Assembly: GCF_003144035.1 (NCBI RefSeq)
Contig: NZ_QFWT01000001.1
Coordinates: forward strand, 496,001-560,000
Direction of reading: 5' to 3'
Source of the DNA: Vibrio albus
GTDB taxonomy: Bacteria; Pseudomonadota; Gammaproteobacteria; Enterobacterales; Vibrionaceae
Length of the DNA: 64,000 nucleotides
The position numbers were made by a program, and so were the translations under genes. This document shows, piece by piece, positions 55,144 through 64,000 of this stretch. The stretch's first letter is position 1. Each line of letters begins with the position of its first letter. The notes beneath the pieces are model-generated. The model was not told the DNA's origin. It saw nothing but the letters and a program-made list of their open reading frames with translations, and made no database searches.

Positions 55144-56145
55144 ATGACACAAACACCAAAAACCACCCGCCTTAATAAATTTATCAGTGAAACGGGTTTT
55201 TGTTCCCGCCGTGAAGCGGACAGACTCATTGAACAAAACCGGGTGACTATTAATGGTTCTGTTCCGGAAATGGGAACTAAAGTTCAGCCCGGAGACGAAG
55301 TCCTGGTCGACGGACAGCCTCTCCGGAAGAAAGAAAAGCCCATTTATATCGCCTTAAATAAGCCGACGGGTATTACCTGTACGACCGAAAGAGACGTCCC
55401 GGGTAATATCGTTGATTATATCGGCCATAAGAAACGTATTTTCCCGATAGGTCGCCTGGATAAGCCTTCTGACGGTCTGATCTTTCTGACTAATGATGGT
55501 GATATCGTTAATAAAATCCTCCGGGCAGGTAACAATCACGAGAAAGAATACGTAGTACGGGTCGATAAACCGGTTACTCCTGAATTTCTCAAGCAGATGG
55601 CCTCCGGCGTTAAGATTCTGGATACCACAACTCTGCCGTGCAAGGTCACTAAAGAGACTAAGTTTTCTTTCCGCATTGTACTGACACAAGGCCTTAACCG
55701 TCAGATCCGCCGTATGTGTGAAGCCCTGGGCTATGAGGTATTTAAACTGCGCCGGGTACGTATCATGAACATCACCATCGATGGGATCCCTAATGGTAAA
55801 TGGCGCTACCTGACTGATGACGAAGTGGCTGAGATTTTACGCATGAGCGAAGGCTCCAGCGGAACGGAAGAAGCCTCTAAGGTAGACAGTAAAGGCCGCC
55901 AGATCAGAAAAGCAACCGATGCGAAGCTGTTCGACAGTCGCGAAGAAAACAAAGATTCAAAAGCCAGACGTAATCAGAAACACAAAACCTTTAAAGGTAG
56001 AGGTGGTGACGAGTTTCGTCGTGCTCCTTCGAAAGGCCGGGCGCAGGCCAACAATGACGTACGCAAAACTGACAGAAAACCGAATTCAAATAAACCGGCG
56101 AATAAACCACGGGTTGGCGGAACACTTAGCCTGAAAAAAGGTTAA
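55144..56145 (+). CDS. rluF: 23S rRNA pseudouridine synthase RluF
   Basis: RluF makes pseudouridine at 23S rRNA position 2604 in E. coli. The 333-residue product has an S4 domain ([30 protein letters not shown]) and the catalytic motif [19 protein letters not shown], with the active Asp in [25 protein letters not shown] follows. The C-terminal 90 residues are a Lys/Arg/Asn-rich tail, probably RNA-binding. Its stop codon overlaps the stop of convergent ybaK. Confidence 0.9.
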   Translation: MTQTPKTTRLNKFISETGFCSRREADRLIEQNRVTINGSVPEMGTKVQPGDEVLVDGQPLRKKEKPIYIALNKPTGITCTTERDVPGNIVDYIGHKKRIFPIGRLDKPSDGLIFLTNDGDIVNKILRAGNNHEKEYVVRVDKPVTPEFLKQMASGVKILDTTTLPCKVTKETKFSFRIVLTQGLNRQIRRMCEALGYEVFKLRRVRIMNITIDGIPNGKWRYLTDDEVAEILRMSEGSSGTEEASKVDSKGRQIRKATDAKLFDSREENKDSKARRNQKHKTFKGRGGDEFRRAPSKGRAQANNDVRKTDRKPNSNKPANKPRVGGTLSLKKG

Positions 56146-56615
56146 GCCGTCAAAGGTACAAACTGAGCTCGTGTCAGAGCAGCTAAATCCTTTGGCGCGA
56201 GTTCGATTTCCAGTCCTCTTTTCCCGGCAGAAACACAAATGGTTTGCTGAGGTTCAGCCGTTATATCAATATAAGTCGGCAGTGATTTTTTCTGTCCCAA
56301 CGGGCTGATGCCCCCCACGACATAACCGGTCGTTTTCTGGGCAATGTCTGGATCCGCCATCTCGGCCTTTTTCGCTTTAAACGCTTTTGCAGCAGCTTTC
56401 AGGTTTAGCTTTTCCGCCACCGGAATAATCGCTACTGCCAGATTTTTCGGTTCGCCGTTAACACAAAACAGCAGAGTCTTATACACACGGGTCGGGTCCT
56501 GCCCCAGCACTTCCGCCGCTTCCAGACCATAACTCTTACAGTTCGGATCATGCTGATACTGATGCACGGTATGGGGAATTTTTTTCTTTTTCGCGAGATT
56601 AATTGCAGGTGTCAT
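56142..56615 (-). CDS. ybaK: Cys-tRNA(Pro) deacylase YbaK
   Basis: YbaK removes cysteine wrongly attached to tRNA-Pro. The 157-residue product (from ATG 56615; an upstream TTG is rejected) has the INS/YbaK core with [21 protein letters not shown] and the [17 protein letters not shown] motif that marks YbaK. Its stop is TTA on the plus strand at 56142-56144, sharing two bases with the rluF stop. Confidence 0.92.
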   Translation of the reverse strand: MTPAINLAKKKKIPHTVHQYQHDPNCKSYGLEAAEVLGQDPTRVYKTLLFCVNGEPKNLAVAIIPVAEKLNLKAAAKAFKAKKAEMADPDIAQKTTGYVVGGISPLGQKKSLPTYIDITAEPQQTICVSAGKRGLEIELAPKDLAALTRAQFVPLTA

Positions 56616-56702
56616 CTTTTTTCTTTCCAAAACTACAAGGCGATACTTAAGTAAAACCTAAGTACCGCCCTAATCTATGCCTTTTGTTTTATACAGGCAA
56701 GT

Positions 56703-58361
56703 CTATTTATAGACGACTTCACCAGCAGGTTGATACAGGCTCACATCCAGAGGTGAGTGTGCTTCAAGGTAAGCTTTCAATACCTCTGCATCCACAAAAC
56801 CAGTATTCACATAGCCTGGATGGGAGGTCAGTTTAGGGTAACCATCCCCGCCTGCGGCATTAAAGCTTGGTACGGTAAAGCGATACATCACGTCTTTATC
56901 CAGCGCCTTGCCACCGATCATCACATCACTCACCTTGTCACCCTGCACCGTCATGGAGATACCGGCAAACTGGGCATAAGCGCCGGAGTCAACCGGTTTG
57001 GTTGCCACAACATTCAGGTAATCCAGAACTTCACTGCCCTTCATATCGGTATAGGTCAGTGCATTCGCAAATGGCTGAACCGTGAGTACATCTTTATAAG
57101 TCACGTCACCGGCATCGATAGACGCCCTGACACCACCAGAGTTCATCACAGCAAAGTCAGCTTTGGCCCGCTCCATATGTGCAGTAGCAATCAGGCGTCC
57201 CAGATTTGTCTGCTGGAAACGAACAATATTGCGCTCACCTTCCAGCCGGTCATTGATAGAAGCAATTTTAACATTCAGCTGGTCCTGACCACGTTCCTGA
57301 TACGGCTGCAAGAAAGCCTTCATTTCCGGATCCTGTGGAATTTCTTTCTCTATGAAGACCCTTTTCTTCTCGCCGTTCACTTTGATCTTTTTCTTCAGGT
57401 TAACCGGGATCAGGTCATAGCTGACCATGTTAAGCTCGCCGTTTCTGAATTCAAAATCAGCGCGGCCAACATACTTACCCCATTCGTGAGCCTGTACAAT
57501 CCAGGTACCGTTCTGACTGTCAGGTTTACAATCGTCTCCCGGTTTGAAATTTTTGTCGTACATATTCGGGCCTTCCATACAGACAGGCTCCTGAGAGTGA
57601 CCGCCAACAATCATATCCAGATCGCCTTCGTCAAGATAACGGGCAAGTGCGACATCACCGGGTGCGTTTACTCCGCTATTTGCATTGGCATAGTGACCCA
57701 TATGTGTCACAGCAAAAATAAGATCTGGATTTTCTGTTTCCTTGATTTCAGCAATCAGTTTTTTCGCTTCTTCTTTCGGATCACGGAAGTCCAGTGTACT
57801 GATATATTCCGGGTTACCGATTTTCATCGTGTCTTCGGTTGTCAGACCAATCAGAGCAATTTTGATACCCTGTTTTTCAAACATCTGATAAGCCTGATAC
57901 TTGCGCTTGCCTGTTGCCTTATCATAGATATTTGCGGATAACATCGGGAAGTTAGCCCACTGCATCTGCTTCTCCAGTACAGCCAGAGAATTGTCAAACT
58001 CATGGTTACCCAGCGCCATGGCATCATAACCCAGTCTGTTCATACCCTTGAAGTCAGGCTCAGCATCCTGAAGGTCTGATTCCGGTACCCCGGTATTGAT
58101 ATCCCCACCCGATAGCAGCAGCACACTGCCGCCTTCGGCACGAACCTCTTCACGCAACTGATCAACCAGAGTCTTACGTGCTGCCATGCCATACTCACCG
58201 TATTTATTGTTCCAGAAACGGCCATGATGGTCGTTCGTGTGCAGAACCGTGAGTATGTACGTTTGATCTTGTTCCCATGCCGGAGCCTGTGACGCGCAAC
58301 CGGAAAGCACAGCGATAACGGCTGCACTCAGAGCTGTTTTCAGAATTAAGTGTCCCTTCAT
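56703..58361 (-). CDS. nutA: 5'-nucleotidase lipoprotein NutA/UshA family
   Basis: The 552-residue enzyme hydrolyses nucleotides outside the cytoplasm for purine or phosphate scavenging. It has a lipoprotein signal (ALSAAVIAVLSGC, lipobox LSGC) and metallophosphoesterase motifs TVLHTNDHHGRFW, GGDINTG, ALGNHEFD, AVTHMGHY and GGHSQE. The C-terminal 5'-nucleotidase domain has NSGGVRASIDAG. V. parahaemolyticus has a similar lipoprotein named nutA. It stands alone, with no partner genes. Confidence 0.9.
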   Translation of the reverse strand: MKGHLILKTALSAAVIAVLSGCASQAPAWEQDQTYILTVLHTNDHHGRFWNNKYGEYGMAARKTLVDQLREEVRAEGGSVLLLSGGDINTGVPESDLQDAEPDFKGMNRLGYDAMALGNHEFDNSLAVLEKQMQWANFPMLSANIYDKATGKRKYQAYQMFEKQGIKIALIGLTTEDTMKIGNPEYISTLDFRDPKEEAKKLIAEIKETENPDLIFAVTHMGHYANANSGVNAPGDVALARYLDEGDLDMIVGGHSQEPVCMEGPNMYDKNFKPGDDCKPDSQNGTWIVQAHEWGKYVGRADFEFRNGELNMVSYDLIPVNLKKKIKVNGEKKRVFIEKEIPQDPEMKAFLQPYQERGQDQLNVKIASINDRLEGERNIVRFQQTNLGRLIATAHMERAKADFAVMNSGGVRASIDAGDVTYKDVLTVQPFANALTYTDMKGSEVLDYLNVVATKPVDSGAYAQFAGISMTVQGDKVSDVMIGGKALDKDVMYRFTVPSFNAAGGDGYPKLTSHPGYVNTGFVDAEVLKAYLEAHSPLDVSLYQPAGEVVYK

Positions 58362-58503
58362 TCTATTTACCTATCTTTATTGTTATGGTTACGATCCCCT
58401 TTTCAGGTGATCCTCTACTTTGTGTTGAGCTAGTGTAAGGTAGCATTCCACCTGATTCATTGCCATTGCATTAATATGTTATGTCAATCGCAAAGCACAA
58501 AAA

Positions 58504-58525
58504 AGCCGACCCTGTTGGGCCGGCT
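58504..58525 (-). terminator. Terminator of the hemA-kdsA operon
   Basis: On the minus strand: AGCCGGCCC, loop AACA, GGGTCGGCT, then TTTTTGTG. Eight of nine positions pair. It lies 30 bases after kdsA. Confidence 0.85.
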
Positions 58526-58555
58526 ATATTGTCAGATTTTATTAACTTAAATGTG

Positions 58556-60237
<1,682 letters not shown>

Positions 60238-60254
60238 ACATCTTAATCCGTCTA

Positions 60255-61115
60255 TCACTTTAACTGACCAAGGGTCACTCGATCGTTACCGGCGTAGTCC
60301 TGCTCAGTGGTTACATGCTGATAGCCAAGCTCTTTCATCAGCTCACGCACGGCTTCCCCCTGCTCATATCCATGTTCAAACAGCAGCCAGCCTGACTGTT
60401 GAAGATATCCTCTGGCCAGAGTCGCAATATGGCGAATATCTGCCAGACCTTTTTCTTCGGCAACCAGTGCACTGACAGGCTCAAAGCGAACATCACCCTG
60501 ACTCAGGTGTGGATCATGTTTGTCAATATATGGCGGGTTCGACACTATTAAAGCAAACTTCGTTCCACCTTCTATAGGGTCAAACCAACTGCCATTCAGG
60601 AAACGGGTATTAGTCAAATGAAGGTTTTGTGCATTTTCCGTTGCCAGTTGCCGGGCTTCCGTACGGATATCCACGCCAACCACCTGACAATCCGGAAGCT
60701 CTGATGCCAACGCCAATGCAATGGCTCCCGTTCCGGTTCCAAGATCCAGAATAGATGCCGGTACCGACGGCGCTTTGTCCAGAGCTAATTCCACCAGCCT
60801 TTCTGTGTCTGGACGGGGGATTAACGTAGAAGGCGAAACCTTTAACGGCAGTGACCAGAATTCCCGTTCTCCGGTAATATAAGCAACGGGTTCACCAGCC
60901 GTTCTGCGGGCTAAAACAGCCTGAAACGCCTGATACTGCTCGGCAGTGAGAAGTCTGTCAGGCCAGGTCAGAAGGTAGCTGCGCGGCTTATCCAATACAT
61001 GGCAAAGCAATACCGCAGCATCCAGAGACGGTGATTCACTGCCACTACTTTGCAACTCTGTGATAGCGGCTTTCAGAGCATCTTCGATGCACGGCATAGT
61101 CTGGTTATCAGCCAT
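60255..61115 (-). CDS. prmC: Release factor glutamine methyltransferase PrmC
   Basis: PrmC methylates the GGQ glutamine of release factors using S-adenosylmethionine. The 286-residue product has the SAM motif ILDLGTGTGAIALAL and the catalytic NPPY motif in ALIVSNPPYIDKHDPHL. It lies four bases after prfA, the gene for its substrate. Confidence 0.95.
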   Translation of the reverse strand: MADNQTMPCIEDALKAAITELQSSGSESPSLDAAVLLCHVLDKPRSYLLTWPDRLLTAEQYQAFQAVLARRTAGEPVAYITGEREFWSLPLKVSPSTLIPRPDTERLVELALDKAPSVPASILDLGTGTGAIALALASELPDCQVVGVDIRTEARQLATENAQNLHLTNTRFLNGSWFDPIEGGTKFALIVSNPPYIDKHDPHLSQGDVRFEPVSALVAEEKGLADIRHIATLARGYLQQSGWLLFEHGYEQGEAVRELMKELGYQHVTTEQDYAGNDRVTLGQLK

Positions 61116-61119
61116 TCGG

Positions 61120-62208
61120 TTAGTTCTGTTCAGCTAATGCTGCCAGTTGATCAGCCTGATGCTCCTGAAGCACCGGATCCACCAGAGACTGCAGATCACC
61201 TTCCATCACTTCCGACAGACGGTAAAGCGTCAGGTTAATCCGATGGTCAGAAACCCGTCCCTGCGGATAGTTATAAGTACGAATTCGGTCGCTTCGGTCA
61301 CCGGAACCTAACAGATTACGACGGGTATCTGACACTTCAGCGGCACGGCGGGCTTCTTCTGCCTGAATAATACGAGCCGCCAGAACGGACATCGCTTTGG
61401 CTTTGTTCTTATGCTGGGAACGCTCATCCTGACACTCAACCACGGTGCCTGTCGGTAAGTGGGTGATCCGGATAGCCGAATCCGTGGTGTTAACGTGCTG
61501 ACCACCGGCACCTGACGCGCGGAAGGTATCAATTTTCAGATCGCCAGCTTTAATTTCCGGCAGGTCAGCCTCCGGGATCTCCGGCATTACCGCCACGGTA
61601 CAGGCAGAGGTATGTACACGCCCCTGAGATTCCGTGGCAGGAACGCGCTGCACACGGTGACCACCTGATTCAAATTTCAGAATGCCGTACGCACCATCAC
61701 CAACCACTTTCGCGATCATCTCTTTATAACCGCCCTGCTCAGATTCATTCGCGCTCATGACTTCAATGCGCCAGCCCTGCTTTTCTGCATAGCGGCTGTA
61801 CATACGGAACAGATCGCCCGCAAAGATACCCGCTTCATCACCGCCAGCACCGGCACGGATTTCAAGGAAGCAGTTGCGCTCATCGTTTGGATCTTTCGGC
61901 AGCAACAGGATTTGCAGCTCGTCCGTCAGTTTTTCAATTAACGCCTGAGCTTCGCTGATTTCTTCCTGCGCCATTTCACGCATTTCTTCATCATCTTCGT
62001 TCGCCATCTCCTGGGCGGCTGCCAGGTCTTCCTGTGCCTGCTGATAAGCCTGGAAGCATTTGGTCACTTCTTCCAGTTGCGAATACTCTTTCGATAATGC
62101 ACGGAATTTTTCCTGATCACCAATCACATCGGGATCACCAAGGAGGTGCTGAACTTCCTCGTATCGCTCTACAAGGGTTTCCAGCTTAGTTAAAATAGAT
62201 GCTTTCAT
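61120..62208 (-). CDS. prfA: Peptide chain release factor 1
   Basis: RF1 reads UAA and UAG stop codons. The 362-residue product has the GGQ motif in [19 protein letters not shown]. The stop-reading loop of RF1 type (PAT, here in [16 protein letters not shown]) is present; RF2 would have SPF. It lies 18 bases after hemA. Confidence 0.96.
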   Translation of the reverse strand: MKASILTKLETLVERYEEVQHLLGDPDVIGDQEKFRALSKEYSQLEEVTKCFQAYQQAQEDLAAAQEMANEDDEEMREMAQEEISEAQALIEKLTDELQILLLPKDPNDERNCFLEIRAGAGGDEAGIFAGDLFRMYSRYAEKQGWRIEVMSANESEQGGYKEMIAKVVGDGAYGILKFESGGHRVQRVPATESQGRVHTSACTVAVMPEIPEADLPEIKAGDLKIDTFRASGAGGQHVNTTDSAIRITHLPTGTVVECQDERSQHKNKAKAMSVLAARIIQAEEARRAAEVSDTRRNLLGSGDRSDRIRTYNYPQGRVSDHRINLTLYRLSEVMEGDLQSLVDPVLQEHQADQLAALAEQN

Positions 62209-62226
62209 ACGTCTTCTTAAATTAGG

Positions 62227-63483
62227 TTAGAGGTCGTCCAGACCAAGGCTCTGTCTGATGACAGATAATTTTTCTGAATCTCCCTGTTCCGCAGCACTTT
62301 GCAATGCTCTGGTCGGAGCATGGATCAGTTTATTCGTCAGTTTGTTGCTCAGCTCCAGTAACACACGTTCCGGATCGCTGCCTGAAGATAACGCCTGCAG
62401 ACTTTTTTCGATTAACTCTTCACGGATATGGTTCGCTGAACTTCGGTACTCGCGAATACTGTCGACAGCCCGAAGAGAACGCAGCCAGTTCATAAAGGCG
62501 TCACTTTCTTCATCGATGATGGCTTCTGCCTGTACTGCTTCGACTTTCCGTTGTTCCAGGTTCTGCTGAACGATAGATTGCAAATCATCCACTGTATACA
62601 GGTAAGCATCATTCAGTTCCCCGACCTGAGTCTCCACATCCCGTGGAACCGCAATGTCGATTAACAGAATAGGCTGATGTCTGCGTGCTTTTAATGCGCT
62701 TTCCACCATCCCTTTCCCGATGATCGGCAAAGGGCTGGCTGTGGAACTGATGACGATATCTGCTTTGTGCATATGTTCCGGAATTTCAGGCAAACTGATG
62801 ACATCAGCACCAAACTCAGAGGCCAGTTCGAGCGCCCTCTCACGAGTCCGGTTTGCAACAATCATTTTATGGCAGCCACTGTCCGATAAGTGTCTGGCTA
62901 CCAGCTCGATAGTTTCTCCGGCCCCAACCAGCAAAACGGTTGAGTTTTCCAGAGTCTCAAAAATCTGCCGGGCAAGCGTACAGGCCGCATAGGCGACAGA
63001 TACCGCATTACCGCCAATTTCTGTTTCCGTTCTTACCCTTTTGGCTACCGAAAATATTTTCTGAAACAATTTCTCCGTCAGACCATCCACGGTCTGGTGA
63101 GCCCGGCCGGAAAAGTAAGCCTGCTTCACCTGCCCGAGGATCTGCGGCTCTCCCAGGATCAGAGAATCGAGCCCACAAGCCACCCTCATCAGATGGCGGA
63201 CGGCTTTCTGGTCTTCATGCAAATACAAACTTGATGCCAATTCATCAATAGGAACCTGATGAAAGGAAGCCAGCCACTCTACGACCTGCTTTTTATCCGC
63301 AATGTTTGCATCGCAGTAAATCTCTGTTCTGTTGCAGGTAGATACAATCACGCTACCGCTGATATCTGGGTTGGCTTTCAGTTGCTTAAGAGCCTCTGTT
63401 TGTTTTTCAGGGGAAAAAGCGACTTTCTCACGCAACTCAACCGATGCAGTATTGTGATTGATACCGATGGCAAGCAAGGACAT
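62227..63483 (-). CDS. hemA: Glutamyl-tRNA reductase HemA
   Basis: HemA reduces glutamyl-tRNA to glutamate-1-semialdehyde, the first step of haem synthesis. The 418-residue product has [21 protein letters not shown], the catalytic Cys in [11 protein letters not shown], and [17 protein letters not shown] (NADPH-binding). It is the first gene of the hemA-prfA-prmC-sirB1-kdsA operon and divergent from lolB, as in E. coli. Confidence 0.96.
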   Translation of the reverse strand: MSLLAIGINHNTASVELREKVAFSPEKQTEALKQLKANPDISGSVIVSTCNRTEIYCDANIADKKQVVEWLASFHQVPIDELASSLYLHEDQKAVRHLMRVACGLDSLILGEPQILGQVKQAYFSGRAHQTVDGLTEKLFQKIFSVAKRVRTETEIGGNAVSVAYAACTLARQIFETLENSTVLLVGAGETIELVARHLSDSGCHKMIVANRTRERALELASEFGADVISLPEIPEHMHKADIVISSTASPLPIIGKGMVESALKARRHQPILLIDIAVPRDVETQVGELNDAYLYTVDDLQSIVQQNLEQRKVEAVQAEAIIDEESDAFMNWLRSLRAVDSIREYRSSANHIREELIEKSLQALSSGSDPERVLLELSNKLTNKLIHAPTRALQSAAEQGDSEKLSVIRQSLGLDDL

Positions 63484-63641
63484 TAACTCGGAGTTCTCAA
63501 TCTGGAATATTAATAAGCCCTAAATTTTACTTGATGGTCATGAGTAATAAAAGAGCGGAAGGGATTTGTTTTATAGTGTTAAGGACTAAAATGGTATAGT
63601 TTGCTCTATAAACCCCTCAGATGAACAAAGAACGACCAACA

Positions 63642-64000
63642 ATGCTTAAGCCCAGTCTGTCACAAACATTCAACCAGCTTCTTCTGCTCATTTTCACAAC
63701 GCTTTACCTCGCTGGATGTGAGTCAGTTCCTGAAGAATCTCAGTTAAACGTTCAGTTTGAACCACACCGCCAGCGGCTGGAGAGTATCCAGAATTATCAG
63801 CTCAGAGGCAAACTGGGCTACCTTTCTCCGGATCAGCGTCAAAGTCTGAATTTCACCTGGAACCGCACTCCGGAAGCAAGCCAGCTTCGTCTGACGTCTT
63901 TTCTGGGGCAGACCGTACTCAACCTGACAATAACACCGGAAGGTGCGAAAGCGGTCACCAGTGACGGAGAAGTCTATCGCCACCCTAGTCCGAACGCTTT
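63642..64000 (+). CDS. lolB: Outer-membrane lipoprotein receptor LolB (3' end missing)
   Basis: LolB accepts lipoproteins from LolA and inserts them into the outer membrane. The visible 119 codons read MLKPSLSQTFNQLLLLIFTT then LYLAGCESVPEE, a lipoprotein signal with lipobox LAGC. FTWNRTPEASQLRLTSFLGQTVLNL follows, with W, R and hydrophobic spacing as in the family. The gene is divergent from hemA, as in E. coli. An in-frame ATG at 63621 is an alternative start. The rest lies beyond the window. Confidence 0.88.
   Translation, partial: MLKPSLSQTFNQLLLLIFTTLYLAGCESVPEESQLNVQFEPHRQRLESIQNYQLRGKLGYLSPDQRQSLNFTWNRTPEASQLRLTSFLGQTVLNLTITPEGAKAVTSDGEVYRHPSPNA

Noticed and set aside
56757..57941. 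394-codon plus-strand frame
   Set aside because: It is the antisense shadow of nutA; no family features, and nutA carries all the metallophosphoesterase motifs.

Overview
The window looks like a stretch of chromosome 1 of a Vibrionaceae bacterium (Vibrio, Aliivibrio or close kin). The evidence is a polar-type flagellar gene set with FlrA/FlrB/FlrC regulators, several flagellin paralogues, the H-ring genes flgT/flgO/flgP typical of vibrios, FlaG/FlaI, and Vibrio-like pckA, nutA, gltX and hemA-prfA-prmC. The species cannot be read from the sequence.

Region 1 (1-34748) is one uninterrupted flagellar locus. On the minus strand, from the top of the hierarchy down, it holds flrA, then flrBC, then fliEFGHI (fliI runs off the left edge). 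flaG-fliD-flaI-fliS, three flagellin genes (two on sigma-28-type promoters, one flaA-like on a sigma-54-like promoter), flgKL, flgFGHIJ, flgBCDE and cheVR follow to the right. flgA and flgMN run on the plus strand. H-ring genes flgOP (minus) and flgT (plus) close the locus. Sigma-54 type motifs (TGGCAC-N5-TTGC) precede fliE, flrB, flgK, flgF and flgB, with weaker ones before flaA and flgT. Sigma-28 motifs precede two flagellin genes and flgM. This fits the FlrA -> FlrBC -> FliA cascade.

Region 2 (34872-44002) holds two paralogous NIT-domain chemoreceptors, one of which has lost its signalling hairpin. It continues with tRNA-Arg(CCU), an AT-rich gap, a small outer-membrane barrel gene, pckA, a small membrane protein, and a spermidine-synthase-like protein split into a membrane gene and a catalytic gene.

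Region 3 (44004-50426) is the most unusual part. It is a tight seven-gene minus-strand operon: thermostable-hemolysin-family protein, AMP-dependent acyl ligase, haem-oxygenase-like diiron protein, short-chain dehydrogenase, secreted TPR protein, and a QseB/PmrA-like response regulator with its kinase. A perfect CTTAAG-N5-CTTAAG box lies immediately upstream. It looks like a self-regulated pathway making or modifying an acyl-derived small molecule; the product is unknown.

Region 4 (50587-64000) is mostly housekeeping: a small hypothetical gene, gltX, a TraB/GumN-like protein, tRNA-Pro(UGG) with a decayed partial copy, smrA, rluF, ybaK, nutA, kdsA, sirB1, prmC, prfA, hemA and the start of lolB. 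Between tRNA-Pro and smrA there is a probable FNR-controlled small RNA with a strong intrinsic terminator.
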